Below, in pieces: positions 37,884 to 46,186 of a DNA stretch of 64,000 bases (position 1 is the stretch's first letter; each line of letters begins with the position of its first letter). The notes beneath the pieces are model-generated. The model did not search any database. It was not told where the DNA came from and was given only the letters and a program-made list of their open reading frames with translations. The DNA comes from an uncultured Collinsella sp. (GTDB taxonomy: Bacteria; Actinomycetota; Coriobacteriia; Coriobacteriales; Coriobacteriaceae). The DNA lies in assembly GCA_958407465.1 (NCBI GenBank), contig CATYIV010000005.1, forward strand, positions 1-64,000, given 5' to 3'. A program made the translations under genes and the position numbers.

Positions 37884-37984
37884 CGGCTTTACGAGGGGCC
37901 TCAGGTTGGCGTGAAAGAGGAACGAAGCGTACTTGGGTACGCGAGCGACGAATGAACGCCAAGATGGGGTGGCTCGTAAAGCCG
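37884..37984. repeat. Structured repeat family A, copy 2
   Basis: A 101-base element bounded by CGGCTTTACGAG and CTCGTAAAGCCG (12 bp, perfect). It shares with the copy at 20408-20505 the blocks GTGAAAGAGGA, GAAGCGTACTT and GGTACGCGA, the hairpin GCGTAC/GTACGC, and CGACGAATGAA. The helix TGACGT/ACGTCA of copy 1 is TTGGCGT/ACGCCAA here, GCAA/TTGC is CCTC/GGGG, and the outer stem is different but paired. It ends 7 bases before the stop of the S-component gene. Confidence 0.8.
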
Positions 37985-37990
37985 AGCTGG

Positions 37991-38563
37991 TTAGTTGAGC
38001 CTAAGAGCCTTCTGGATGGGCAGATAGAGGGCGCCGACCAGAATGGCGTTAAAGACGGCGGTCATGGCAACGACGGGCAGCATGGCGGCGGCGAGCTCGC
38101 CGACCACGCCGAGCATGGCCATCTTGATGATCATGAAGATGACGCCGGAGACAAAGGTGGTCAGGAAGGTTGCGACAATGGCGATGGCGGGCTTGACCTG
38201 ACCGTTCTTGCCGGCGGCGTTGACGATGCCGGCCATGAGCATGGCGGCGATGCCCTCGGCGGCAAAATCGACGAACGGCGAAGTGGTGGTGATCTGGATC
38301 ACGGCGGCAGAGATGAGGCCGATGATGAGCGCCTGACCGATGTTGGGGCGCACGACCAAGATGGTGAGGCAGAAGGCCGAGATGATGAACTCGGGGCTGA
38401 TCATGCCGCCCGAGATGCCCGAGATGGCCTTACCGACGGTGAAGTTGAGGATAAAGCCGGCGGCAAGCAGGATGGCGAGTAAGACGAGGGCGCGGACATC
38501 GAGTTTGCCGCGGTCGGCGGTCTGGACGGTGCGGGGCTGGGTGGCGGTGGTGTTCTGAGACAT
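37991..38563 (-). CDS. ECF-type S component, probable tryptophan transporter (TrpP-like)
   Basis: A 190-residue membrane protein with about five or six hydrophobic segments. The pattern LVLLAILLAAGFILNFTVGKAISG, GGMISPEFIISAFCLTILVVRPNIGQALIIGLISAAVIQITTTSPFVDF and LPVVAMTAVFNAILVGALYLPIQ resembles TrpP-like tryptophan S components. The ATG at 38563 follows GAAAGGA. Upstream is a leader peptide with three adjacent Trp codons and a terminator, strong independent evidence that tryptophan controls, and is probably carried by, this transporter. EcfA and EcfT follow on the same strand. Confidence 0.8.
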   Translation of the reverse strand: MSQNTTATQPRTVQTADRGKLDVRALVLLAILLAAGFILNFTVGKAISGISGGMISPEFIISAFCLTILVVRPNIGQALIIGLISAAVIQITTTSPFVDFAAEGIAAMLMAGIVNAAGKNGQVKPAIAIVATFLTTFVSGVIFMIIKMAMLGVVGELAAAMLPVVAMTAVFNAILVGALYLPIQKALRLN

Positions 38564-38640
38564 GGTGAAAATCCTTTCGGAATGGGAGTGCAAGAGAAAA
38601 GCGGAGGCGCGTGATGCGAATGCGATCGGGCTCGAGATAG

Positions 38641-38672
38641 AAAAAGGCCCCCGGTCGAAACCGGAGGCCTTC
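38641..38672 (-). terminator. Attenuator terminator in the leader of the tryptophan transporter
   Basis: On the minus strand AAGGCCTCCGG, loop TTTCGA, CCGGGGGCCTT with a following TTTCT. It lies between the Trp leader peptide (stop at 38708) and the transporter start (38563). Confidence 0.8.
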
Positions 38673-38707
38673 CAATCACCTAGAGCGCAAAAACAGGCGT
38701 GAGGGAC

Positions 38708-38776
38708 TCACTGTCGACCGATCGTATTCGCATCACGCCACCACCAGTTGTTGAGAGACGTCATCGTGTTCTTCAT
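38708..38776 (-). CDS. Tryptophan-rich leader peptide controlling the ECF transporter
   Basis: A 22-codon frame on the minus strand, with AAAGGAGCCACCGAC before its ATG at 38776. It encodes MKNTMTSLNNWWWRDAN and a few more residues, with three consecutive TGG codons at positions 11-13. It is followed by an intrinsic terminator at 38641-38672 and lies 145 bases before the S-component start. This is the layout of trp attenuation: ribosome stalling at the Trp codons when charged tRNA-Trp is low changes RNA folding and prevents termination. The sequence around 38718-38738 can also pair with 38609-38629, beyond the terminator. A -10-like TATAGT is at 38835-38840. Confidence 0.82.
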   Translation of the reverse strand: MKNTMTSLNNWWWRDANTIGRQ

Positions 38777-38861
38777 GTCGGTGGCTCCTTTCGTGATGCC
38801 ATGGCGCGGTCGCACCTAGTTGCTGTTGCGCTGCACTATAGCACAGCGAAGTGTGTGCGGG

Positions 38862-38954
38862 GAAATCTTTTTTGAAAAGATTTCAGGCGGGTTTCCCGCC
38901 GGTCAAAAGAGCGGGTTGAGCGGGCGAGGCTGCCATTGCTGCCTTGTCCGCTCA
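38862..38954. terminator. Cluster of three hairpins after the C69 dipeptidase gene
   Basis: Going downstream from the dipeptidase stop (minus strand): TGAGCGG/CCGCTCA (38917-38954), GGCGGG-TTT/AAA-CCCGCC (38886-38900), and GAAATCTTTT/AAAAGATTTC (38862-38884). The last has a run of A/T and probably terminates the gene. Confidence 0.55.
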
Positions 38955-38963
38955 GCTAAGACG

Positions 38964-40934
38964 TTACTCCTTATTGCGACGGTAGAGGAAGTAACCGCCC
39001 GCGGAGATGACGGCAACGCCAGCGATGGCGAATGCGGCCACCATGCGGCCATCAAAACGATCGCCAGTGGTGGGCAGGCCGCCCTTGGTGTTCGTCTTGT
39101 TAGTGGTTACCGTGGTCGTGGTGTCGGACTTGCTAGGCTTCTCAGGCTTGGCGTCTGGCTGCTCGGGCTTAGCGGGCTGCTCGGGCTTAGCGGGCTGCTC
39201 GGGGGTACCGGGCTGCTCAGGAGTACCAGGCTGCTCGGGGGTGCCGGGTTGATCCGGGGTGACCGGGTCGGTGGCAAGAGCGTCCTGGGCGTAGGTGATG
39301 GACACCTTGAGGCCCTTGGTCTCGGTGTTCAGATCGCTTGGGGTGAAGGGCTGTTCGAAGTTTCCGGCCTTCTGATAAGCGCGCATCTCCTGGAGCAGGG
39401 CCTTGCACTTCTTGTAGGTGTTCTCGGTGGCAGCCTTGCCTGCCTTGTTGGCCAGAGCGGTGCGACCCTCGGTGGTCGTCTCGGCCAGCATAGCGGCGTC
39501 AACTTCCTTGTTCTGCTCGATGAGCTCGTTCTGGAGCGCGTCGAGGTAGGTGCGGACACTGGTACCAAGGGTGTCAGGGTTCTCAAAGCAGAGCGAGCTG
39601 ATGTCCATGAGGACGTAGTTAATGGAGTTCTCGGGCTCCTCGTTGTACACGACGTCTTTCGCATTGCAGTGGTCGAAGGAGACGGTCTGATCGCTGAAGT
39701 AGGGGCTAACTTCAGTTATCAGAGCGGAGTACAGCGGGATGGCGACAGAGTACGCGGCACGGGAGAGCATTTCCCACTGGATGGTAGCGACTTCGGGATC
39801 ATACCCGCGACGAATCTGGAAGAGATTGATCTCGGTGTTGCGCTCGCTGCCGATGCAATAAACGCCATCAGTGTTCGCGTTGAGACCAGGGACGTTCTCT
39901 CCGCGGTTGCCGAAGGCACGAATCAGCTCAAAGGTGCTCCAACCAGACTTGCCAGGCTTGAAGAACAGAGGCTGGATTTCGCTGACCATAGCTCCCTTTT
40001 GGACGGGTTTTCCATCCTTATCGGTGATAGTTTTAATTTCGTAATCCGTGCCTTCGGTCAGCTGACTAGCAAAATAATGGCGGCCTTGCACATAGCGGGA
40101 CCATTGGTTAACGCCAGAATCGGCGAGGCTTTCGCCATACGTTTGGGCGACATCGAATTTACCGTCAGCGGAGTATTTGGCGAAACCCTTCTCCACGGGC
40201 ATGGACTCGATGTCCTTGGAGTGCAGGCAGTTCTCAGTATCGTTCAGGTCGACATCGTAGTTGAGGCTGCCGATGTTGGGGTTGAGTGAGGCGACGTCGT
40301 CGGCCAGCTTCATGGCAATCCATTGATGGGCAGAAAGCGTGGCGAACAGCCAGGTCTCGTTGTTGTCGGCGATAATGATCTGGTCGTTAGTGCAAGTGCC
40401 CTGCTCGTCGATCAGGCTGCCGAGGAGCTCGACGCCCTCGCGGGCATTGGCGCTCTGGCCCAGGATGACGCTGCCGTAGCTGTACTCGCCGATGCCGGTA
40501 GCCTCATCGATTGGGTCTGCTGCTTTGGCATCCTCGTTATAGGAGGTGCTCAGCGTAGCGGAGCAAGAGACACCCTTCTCGTTGATACCGGCTTCGGAGT
40601 AGGCGTCGGTGTGGCCCTCCCAATTGGAGGGATGGTCACGTACGTAGCTGTAGCGATATGTAGGCTTATTCGAAGTGTATTCGAAAGCAGACTCATTCGA
40701 GCTGTACGTAAAGCCAGCTTCGTGGGCAGGTTCGATGCCGAAGTGTTTGAGGTAACGCGCACCAAAGTCCTCGGCACGGCCGTAGTACGTGTTGCCGTCG
40801 GCCGTTAGATCTTTGCCCATGTACATCTGCGTGCAGGCGAGCGCAGAGGTCGGCATGGACATGATGGTTGCAGCTCCAAAGGCGAGGCCTATGCCAAGCT
40901 TTTTGAGCGCGTTGACGGGGTGAGTTTTCCTCAT
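38964..40934 (-). CDS. Sortase-anchored C69-family dipeptidase
   Basis: A 656-residue secreted peptidase. Signal peptide residues 1-33 end in SALA and the mature protein begins at Cys34 (CTQMYMGKDLTADGNTYYGRAEDF), which is the N-terminal nucleophile of C69 (PepD) enzymes; export and activation are thus linked. The core runs to about residue 530 (GVSCSATLSTSYNEDA, SYGSVILGQSANAREGVELL, ADNNETWLFATL, YCIGSERNTEINLFQIR). A Pro-rich spacer with PGTPEQ and AKPEQP repeats precedes the LPTTG sortase motif, a membrane segment and RRNKE. It should sit on the wall and cut dipeptides outside the cell. Good GGGAGGGA site before the ATG. Confidence 0.88.
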   Translation of the reverse strand: MRKTHPVNALKKLGIGLAFGAATIMSMPTSALACTQMYMGKDLTADGNTYYGRAEDFGARYLKHFGIEPAHEAGFTYSSNESAFEYTSNKPTYRYSYVRDHPSNWEGHTDAYSEAGINEKGVSCSATLSTSYNEDAKAADPIDEATGIGEYSYGSVILGQSANAREGVELLGSLIDEQGTCTNDQIIIADNNETWLFATLSAHQWIAMKLADDVASLNPNIGSLNYDVDLNDTENCLHSKDIESMPVEKGFAKYSADGKFDVAQTYGESLADSGVNQWSRYVQGRHYFASQLTEGTDYEIKTITDKDGKPVQKGAMVSEIQPLFFKPGKSGWSTFELIRAFGNRGENVPGLNANTDGVYCIGSERNTEINLFQIRRGYDPEVATIQWEMLSRAAYSVAIPLYSALITEVSPYFSDQTVSFDHCNAKDVVYNEEPENSINYVLMDISSLCFENPDTLGTSVRTYLDALQNELIEQNKEVDAAMLAETTTEGRTALANKAGKAATENTYKKCKALLQEMRAYQKAGNFEQPFTPSDLNTETKGLKVSITYAQDALATDPVTPDQPGTPEQPGTPEQPGTPEQPAKPEQPAKPEQPDAKPEKPSKSDTTTTVTTNKTNTKGGLPTTGDRFDGRMVAAFAIAGVAVISAGGYFLYRRNKE

Positions 40935-41162
40935 ATTCCCTCCCAGCGTGCGAAAGCCCTCCGCAGCCAGAGGGCTTCAGCCAATAAAGACACTTCCTTA
41001 GCGTAACGAATCGGAAACAATATTCATCTATGAAAAATGCTTACTCGATAAGCGTAATGAAATATGCGATGAGCGGTTTAATATACTCAGTTTGTAGCTT
41101 TAGCCAAATAAAGACGCCCTGCAATTACTGCATCTGGATAAAGCGTCTGGAAATACCGAAAT

Positions 41163-41204
41163 GAAAAATCCCCCGCTGTTTGGCAAATGCATAAACAGCG
41201 GGGG
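41163..41204 (-). terminator. Terminator after the diacylglycerol kinase/small peptide operon
   Basis: CCCCCGCTGTTT and AAACAGCGGGGG form a perfect 12-bp stem; on the minus strand ATTTTTC follows. Confidence 0.85.
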
Positions 41205-41240
41205 AGATGATATTCGGATGAATATCATACCAATGTGGAA

Positions 41241-41333
41241 TTACTTCTTCCGGCGGTGAATCACGTTGATCGCATAGCCGACGAGCATGGCCAAAACGAT
41301 GACGATAAAGCCGAGCAGGGGATTGTCGTTCAT
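41241..41333 (-). CDS. 30-residue single-pass membrane peptide
   Basis: A short frame with an excellent AGGAGG site, directly after the diacylglycerol kinase stop (10 bases). It encodes MNDNPLLGFIVIVLAML, VGYAINVI and a basic end HRRKK. One membrane helix with a positively charged C-terminus inside. It is followed by a strong terminator, so it is the last gene of the operon. Function unknown; it may bind or regulate the neighbouring lipid kinase. Confidence 0.72.
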   Translation of the reverse strand: MNDNPLLGFIVIVLAMLVGYAINVIHRRKK

Positions 41334-41342
41334 GGGGTCCTC

Positions 41343-42260
41343 CTATTTACCGAGCGGTGAGAATTCGTCGACGATGAGGTCGAGGCATTGCGGAAGCGCG
41401 CGGGCGCCAAAGACGCCGGAGTTGCTGGAGATAATCTCGCCATCGAACTGCATGCCCAGCGACGGTGTACAGGTAATCTTAGCTTCCTTGGTCTGGATGA
41501 TCTTGAACTGCGGGCGACCGAGCACCTTGCCGGCGGGGTCGAGCGCAGCGGTGATCACGGTGGGCAGCAACTGCACGGTTTTTACGGGCTCGATGACCGC
41601 GATGTCGACCATGCCGTCGTTCATGCGGCAGTCTGGGAACAGGTTGATGTCGTTTTGGATGACCGAGGTGTTGCCTGCCATGCAGCAGATGCCGTCGAGC
41701 TCCTCGACAATGCCGTCATGCTCAATCGTAAAGTGCGCCACCGTGGGATTGGGCGTGGCGAGCGCGGAGAGGAAGTAGGCGATCTCGCCGATGTCGTTTT
41801 TGGTGGGGGCGGCCTTCATCATGATCTCGGCGTCGAAGCCCGAGCCGGCGATGATGATGAAGCCGTGGCGCTTCTCGTTGCCGTTCTCGTCGAGCCAAAA
41901 GAGCTCGCCCATGTCCACTTTGACCGTGCGACCGGCGCGGCAAGCCTTGGCAAGCGCCGCCGCCTCGGGGGCATTACCGATGTTGTTGAAGAACAGGCAG
42001 GCCGTACCGGAGGGGAAGACGAGCGTGGGGACACCGCATCCGCGCATCTGGTCGAGCACGTTGGAGACGGTGCCGTCGCCGCCCGAGACCACCACGCGAT
42101 CGAATTCGCGCACGTCTGCCACGGCGTCCTCGGGCTCCATGCCATCGCCGATAAAGCGCATCACGACCTCGTCGCCGCCCTGCGCGAGGGCGTGCGTAAA
42201 TGCGTAGATTTCATCTGAGCTGGGGCCCGATGCCGGGTTGTGGATGATAAGGCAGCGCAT
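41343..42260 (-). CDS. Diacylglycerol/lipid kinase family protein
   Basis: A 305-residue soluble kinase-like protein with MRCLIIHNPASGPSSDE at the start, VVVSGGDGTVSNVLDQM (the GGDGT nucleotide motif near residue 57), VFPSGTACLFFNN (the GTxN region), and the C-terminal beta-sandwich part DGMVDIAVI, MQFDGEIIS. It belongs to the DagK/YegS/DgkB group that phosphorylates diacylglycerol or related lipids at the membrane. The second motif reads SGTACLFFNN, slightly divergent from PxGTANDFA, so the substrate may differ. Operon with the small membrane peptide. Confidence 0.85.
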   Translation of the reverse strand: MRCLIIHNPASGPSSDEIYAFTHALAQGGDEVVMRFIGDGMEPEDAVADVREFDRVVVSGGDGTVSNVLDQMRGCGVPTLVFPSGTACLFFNNIGNAPEAAALAKACRAGRTVKVDMGELFWLDENGNEKRHGFIIIAGSGFDAEIMMKAAPTKNDIGEIAYFLSALATPNPTVAHFTIEHDGIVEELDGICCMAGNTSVIQNDINLFPDCRMNDGMVDIAVIEPVKTVQLLPTVITAALDPAGKVLGRPQFKIIQTKEAKITCTPSLGMQFDGEIISSNSGVFGARALPQCLDLIVDEFSPLGK

Positions 42261-42358
42261 ACTTACGTTCCCGTTCTGTGACTAACCGAGTATAGTTGTA
42301 AGGCAATGCCGATATCCTACCCGTGTTTTTCGGGCCTAACCTTATTCGATGGGTTGAT

Positions 42359-43492
42359 ATGTACATTTCCACACATCAGGCTCTACTCGACTTTTGCCAG
42401 CGCGCCCGTGAGTTCGACGCGATTGCCGTCGATACCGAGTTTTTGCGCGAGCGTACGTTCCATCCGCGCCTGTGCCTGGTTCAGATTGCCACCCCTGCCG
42501 AGAGCGTCGCGGTCGATCCCCTGGTGATCGACGACCTGTCTCCCTTGGCCGAGCTTATGGCCGACGAGAGCGTGACCAAGGTCTTCCACGCCTGCTCGCA
42601 GGATATGGAGGTCATGCTCCACACCGTGGGCGCGCTGCCGCGTCCGATTTTTGACACACAGGTCGCCGCCGCCTTTTTGGGCGAGCGTCAGCAGATTTCC
42701 TACGGTGCGCTCGTGCAGACGTTTTGCGGCGTTTCGTTGCCTAAGACCGAGTCGCTGACCGACTGGTCGCGCCGCCCGCTGACCGATAAGCAGATTGAGT
42801 ATGCGATCGATGACGTCAAGTACCTGATCGTCGCCTATACCGAGATGATGAGCCGCCTGCGCGAGCTGGGCCGTGTGGATTGGGTGCTCGATGAGCTGCG
42901 CCCGCTGGCCGACGAGTCGCACTACCGCGCCGACCGCCATGAGGCATTCCGCAAGGTCAAGCGCATCAATTCGTGCAGCCGCCATCAGTTGGGCATTGCG
43001 CGCGAGCTTGCCGCCTGGCGTGAGGACCGCGCTGAGCGGCGCAACATCCCGCGCAAGTGGGTTATGTCCGACGATACGCTGCTGGCACTCGTCAAGCGCA
43101 ATCCCGTGCGTGTTGAGGAGTTCCGCAGCATTCGCGGTACCGACCAGCTGGGGGAGCGCGACGTGGACGGCGCGCTGATGGCCATCAAGCGCGGTGCGAG
43201 CTGTCCGCACGATCGCCTGCCGCTCTTGGTGCGCGGACATCGTCAGATTTCGCCGGAGTTGGAGAGCGTGACTGACCTTATGTATGCGCTTATCCGCCTG
43301 GTTGCCGAGCGCTCGGGCGTTGCGACCTCGGTCATTGCCTCGCGCGATGACCTGGCCGACTACATTGAGCATCCCGAGCAGAGCCCCTTGCGCGAAGGCT
43401 GGCGCTTTGAGCTTGTGGGCTCGCGCCTGGACGATCTGCTCTCGGGCAACATGGGGTTGACGGTCAAAGATGGCAAAATTGAATTGCTGTAA
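42359..43492 (+). CDS. rnd: Ribonuclease D
   Basis: A 377-residue 3'-5' exoribonuclease. The DEDD motifs are seen: FDAIAVDTEFLRERTFHPRLCLVQIA (Asp, Glu), VFHACSQDMEVML (Asp) and DKQIEYAIDDVKYLIVAY (Tyr, Asp). The C-terminal half has HRDC helical domains (SRHQLGIARELAAWREDRAERRNIPRKWVMSDDTLLALVK). It trims tRNA and other stable RNAs. The ATG at 42359 has only a weak upstream site; an in-frame start at 42323 would add a hydrophobic 12-residue extension and is less likely. Confidence 0.9.
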   Translation: MYISTHQALLDFCQRAREFDAIAVDTEFLRERTFHPRLCLVQIATPAESVAVDPLVIDDLSPLAELMADESVTKVFHACSQDMEVMLHTVGALPRPIFDTQVAAAFLGERQQISYGALVQTFCGVSLPKTESLTDWSRRPLTDKQIEYAIDDVKYLIVAYTEMMSRLRELGRVDWVLDELRPLADESHYRADRHEAFRKVKRINSCSRHQLGIARELAAWREDRAERRNIPRKWVMSDDTLLALVKRNPVRVEEFRSIRGTDQLGERDVDGALMAIKRGASCPHDRLPLLVRGHRQISPELESVTDLMYALIRLVAERSGVATSVIASRDDLADYIEHPEQSPLREGWRFELVGSRLDDLLSGNMGLTVKDGKIELL

Positions 43493-43556
43493 GGAAGCCT
43501 AGCCGCTTGAGTGGGTAGAATGCCTCCAACGTGTAACTCGATTCGGAGGAATTCGC

Positions 43557-44261
43557 ATGCCTTATTACTATGGATACGGCTTTGGCATCGACCCGCTGTA
43601 CCTGCTGGTTGTTCTTGTCTGCACGGTGATTGGTCTTGCCGCACAGAACTATATCAACTCGACGTACAAAACCTGGTCCAAGGTTCGCTCGGACGGCGAC
43701 ACGGGCGCCACGGTCGCTCGCCGCATGCTCGACGCCAACGGCTGCAACGCCGTGGGTATCAAGGGTGTCGCCGGCGAGCTCACCGACCATTACAACCCGC
43801 AGGACAATAACCTGTATCTCTCGGATGCCAACCGTTCGGGCGGGTCGGTCGCAAGCGTTGCCGTCGCCTGCCACGAGGCGGGCCATGCCGCCCAGCGTCA
43901 AAGCGGTTACGCCATGATGAAGGTTCGCACCGCCCTCGTGCCGGTCGTCAACTTTACCCAGAACACCTGGACCATCGTGTTGCTCTTGGGCCTGTTTATG
44001 AACATCGCGGGACTCACGACCCTCGCACTGATCTTCTTCTCGTTTAGCGTGCTGTTCCAACTGGTTACGCTGCCGGTTGAGATTGATGCCAGCCGGCGTG
44101 CCGTGGCGTATATTGAGCAGTCGGGTATGAGCTCCAAGCAGGTCAACGGTGCCAAGAAGGTGCTGACGGCCGCCGCGCTTACCTATGTGGCTGCGGCGCT
44201 CACCTCGATTATTCAGCTGCTCTATCTTATGGCTCGCTACAACAGAAACTCCAACCGATAA
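43557..44261 (+). CDS. YugP-like zinc metallopeptidase
   Basis: A 234-residue membrane metallopeptidase. It begins MPYYYGYGFGIDPLYLLVVLVCTVIGLAAQ (first membrane segment), followed by ATVARRMLDANGC and the zinc motif VAVACHEAGHAAQR near residues 103-116, then two more membrane segments and VEIDASRRAVAYIEQSG, where a third ligand (Glu/Asp) is likely. This pattern is the neutral zinc metallopeptidase family of B. subtilis YugP; targets unknown. TCGGAGGAATTC precedes the ATG at 43557. It follows rnd by 64 bases on the same strand. Confidence 0.87.
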   Translation: MPYYYGYGFGIDPLYLLVVLVCTVIGLAAQNYINSTYKTWSKVRSDGDTGATVARRMLDANGCNAVGIKGVAGELTDHYNPQDNNLYLSDANRSGGSVASVAVACHEAGHAAQRQSGYAMMKVRTALVPVVNFTQNTWTIVLLLGLFMNIAGLTTLALIFFSFSVLFQLVTLPVEIDASRRAVAYIEQSGMSSKQVNGAKKVLTAAALTYVAAALTSIIQLLYLMARYNRNSNR

Positions 44262-44376
44262 CAAATGGGACAGGCAGGCGCCGCGGGGATTCGTGTCCCC
44301 GCGGCGCTGTACTATGTGTTGGACTTGAATTTGCGCAGGGCCGGAGCCCATGTGCACGATGACGAAAGGAGGCTGC

Positions 44377-45828
44377 GTGGCGGGCTGGAATCTAACCGGC
44401 AATGCCGTTTCCGCCGAGTTCGACGGTTCGGACGATCAGGAGCGCAAGGAGCTCAGCGTGAGCCAGGCGGTGGAGATCGCCGCCGGCGCGCTCGATGCCA
44501 TTCCGCAGCTGAGCGTTTTGGGCGAGGTCACGGGTTTTCGTGGTCCCAACGCCCGAAGCGGCCACTGCTACTTTCAGATCAAGGACGACTCGGCGGCCGT
44601 CGACTGCATCATCTGGAAGGGCGCCTATCTCAAGCGCACGTTCGATCTGCGCGACGGCATGCAGGTGAGCTTTAAGGGCAGCTTCAATCTCTATAAGGCC
44701 ACGGGCCGCATGAGCTTTGTCGCTCGCTCGTTTTCGCTGGCGGGGGAGGGTCTGCTGCGTCAACAAGTGGCGCAACTGGCCGAAAAGCTACGCCGCGAGG
44801 GCCTGATGGACGAAGCGCGTAAGCGCCGCATCCCGGTGTTTTGCTCCCGCGTGGCGGTCGTTACCTCGCTTTCGGGTGCCGTAATCGACGACGTCAAGCG
44901 CACATTGCGTCGTCGCAACCCGCTCGTCGAGCTCGTCTGCGTGGGCGCTAAGGTTCAAGGCGAGGGTGCGCCGGCCGAGCTTATTGAGGGCCTGCGCCGT
45001 GCCGCCGCCATCACGCCAGCGCCCGACTGCATCTTGCTGGTGCGCGGCGGCGGCTCCTTCGAGGACCTCATGACCTTCAACGACGAGGAGCTTGCCCGTG
45101 CGGTGGCGGCTTGTCCTGTGCCCGTGGTGACCGGCATTGGCCATGAGCCCGATACCTCGATTTGCGACATGGTGAGCGACCGCCGCGCCTCCACGCCCAC
45201 GGCGGCGGCAGAATCGGTGGCGCCGGCTATGACGGAGTTGGCCGATGTGCTCGAGGCGCGCCATCAGCGTCTGGGTGCCGCGATGGCATCGATGATTGGG
45301 TCGAATCAGGTTGATCTGGAGATGCTCGACCAGCGCGGTCGCCGCGCCTGGGATACCTATACGGCCCGCTTGGGCGATGCGCTCGATGCGGCTGCGTGCC
45401 GCCCGTGCCTCAACGACCCAACGTTTATGGTCGAGCGTCGCGAGTCTGAGCTTGCCCTGACGGCCGATCGCCTGTCGGGCGCCATAGTACGCTCGGTCGG
45501 GACATTCCGCTCCAACTTTGAGCGCCTGCCCGAGCGTCTGGTTGCAAGCACCTCGGGGCTCGATGGCAAGCGCCATGCGCTCGCGCTTGCGAGTTCCCGT
45601 CTGGAGCATCAGGGGCGCACGATGCTCAACAAGCCCGCGTCCGACCTGGGCCGTGCGGCAGCCTCGCTAGATGCCCTGTCGCCGCTCAAGGTGCTTGCCC
45701 GTGGTTATTCCATCGCGTACAGCGATGATGGGGTGGCCACGAGCGCCAAGACCTTTAAGGCCGGTGACGCCATCCGCGTGCGCATGGCAGACGGCAACGT
45801 GACGGCAACGGTCGATACGGTCGAGTAG
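44377..45828 (+). CDS. xseA: Exodeoxyribonuclease VII large subunit
   Basis: A 483-residue protein. The OB-fold N-terminus (LSVSQAVEIAAGALDAIPQLSVLGEVTGFRGPNARSGHCYFQIKDD) is followed by the nuclease core RIPVFCSRVAVVTSLSGAVIDDVKRTLRRRNP, ILLVRGGGSFEDLMTFNDEELARAVAACPVPVVTGIGHEPDTSICDMVSDRRASTPTAAAE. I chose GTG at 44377, just after AAAGGAGG; an ATG at 44350 would place that site inside the gene. It combines with XseB to degrade single-stranded DNA in both directions, in repair. xseB follows 42 bases later. Confidence 0.93.
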   Translation: MAGWNLTGNAVSAEFDGSDDQERKELSVSQAVEIAAGALDAIPQLSVLGEVTGFRGPNARSGHCYFQIKDDSAAVDCIIWKGAYLKRTFDLRDGMQVSFKGSFNLYKATGRMSFVARSFSLAGEGLLRQQVAQLAEKLRREGLMDEARKRRIPVFCSRVAVVTSLSGAVIDDVKRTLRRRNPLVELVCVGAKVQGEGAPAELIEGLRRAAAITPAPDCILLVRGGGSFEDLMTFNDEELARAVAACPVPVVTGIGHEPDTSICDMVSDRRASTPTAAAESVAPAMTELADVLEARHQRLGAAMASMIGSNQVDLEMLDQRGRRAWDTYTARLGDALDAAACRPCLNDPTFMVERRESELALTADRLSGAIVRSVGTFRSNFERLPERLVASTSGLDGKRHALALASSRLEHQGRTMLNKPASDLGRAAASLDALSPLKVLARGYSIAYSDDGVATSAKTFKAGDAIRVRMADGNVTATVDTVE

Positions 45829-45870
45829 GCCGCGTTTCATAGTGATAAACCTTTAGGAAAGGAAACAGAT

Positions 45871-46137
45871 ATGGCAGAGAAAACCCCGGTCGAGCAGCTT
45901 ACGTACAAGCAGGCTTCGCAGGAGTTGGAGCTCATCATCCGCAGCTTGGAGTCGGGCGATATGGAGCTCGAGGAGTCGCTCGAGAGCTATACCCGCGGCG
46001 TCGAGCTCCTCAAGAGCCTGCGCACCCGCCTGTCCGATGCCGAGCAGAAGGTCTCGGTGCTTCTTAAGGACGTCGACGGCAACGACGTGCTCGCCGACGG
46101 CGAAGCCGCCAACACCGACGACAACCTCTCGTTCTAA
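45871..46137 (+). CDS. xseB: Exodeoxyribonuclease VII small subunit
   Basis: An 88-residue, mostly helical acidic protein with LTYKQASQELELIIRSLESGDMELEESLESYTRGVELLKSLRTRLSDAEQKVSVLL, the XseB signature. Good AGGAAAGGAAACAGAT site. Follows xseA on the same strand and forms exonuclease VII with it. Confidence 0.94.
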   Translation: MAEKTPVEQLTYKQASQELELIIRSLESGDMELEESLESYTRGVELLKSLRTRLSDAEQKVSVLLKDVDGNDVLADGEAANTDDNLSF

Positions 46138-46186
46138 CCATCCCGACCAAATATAATTACCTTGGTCTGTGAGAAAGGAACCAACC

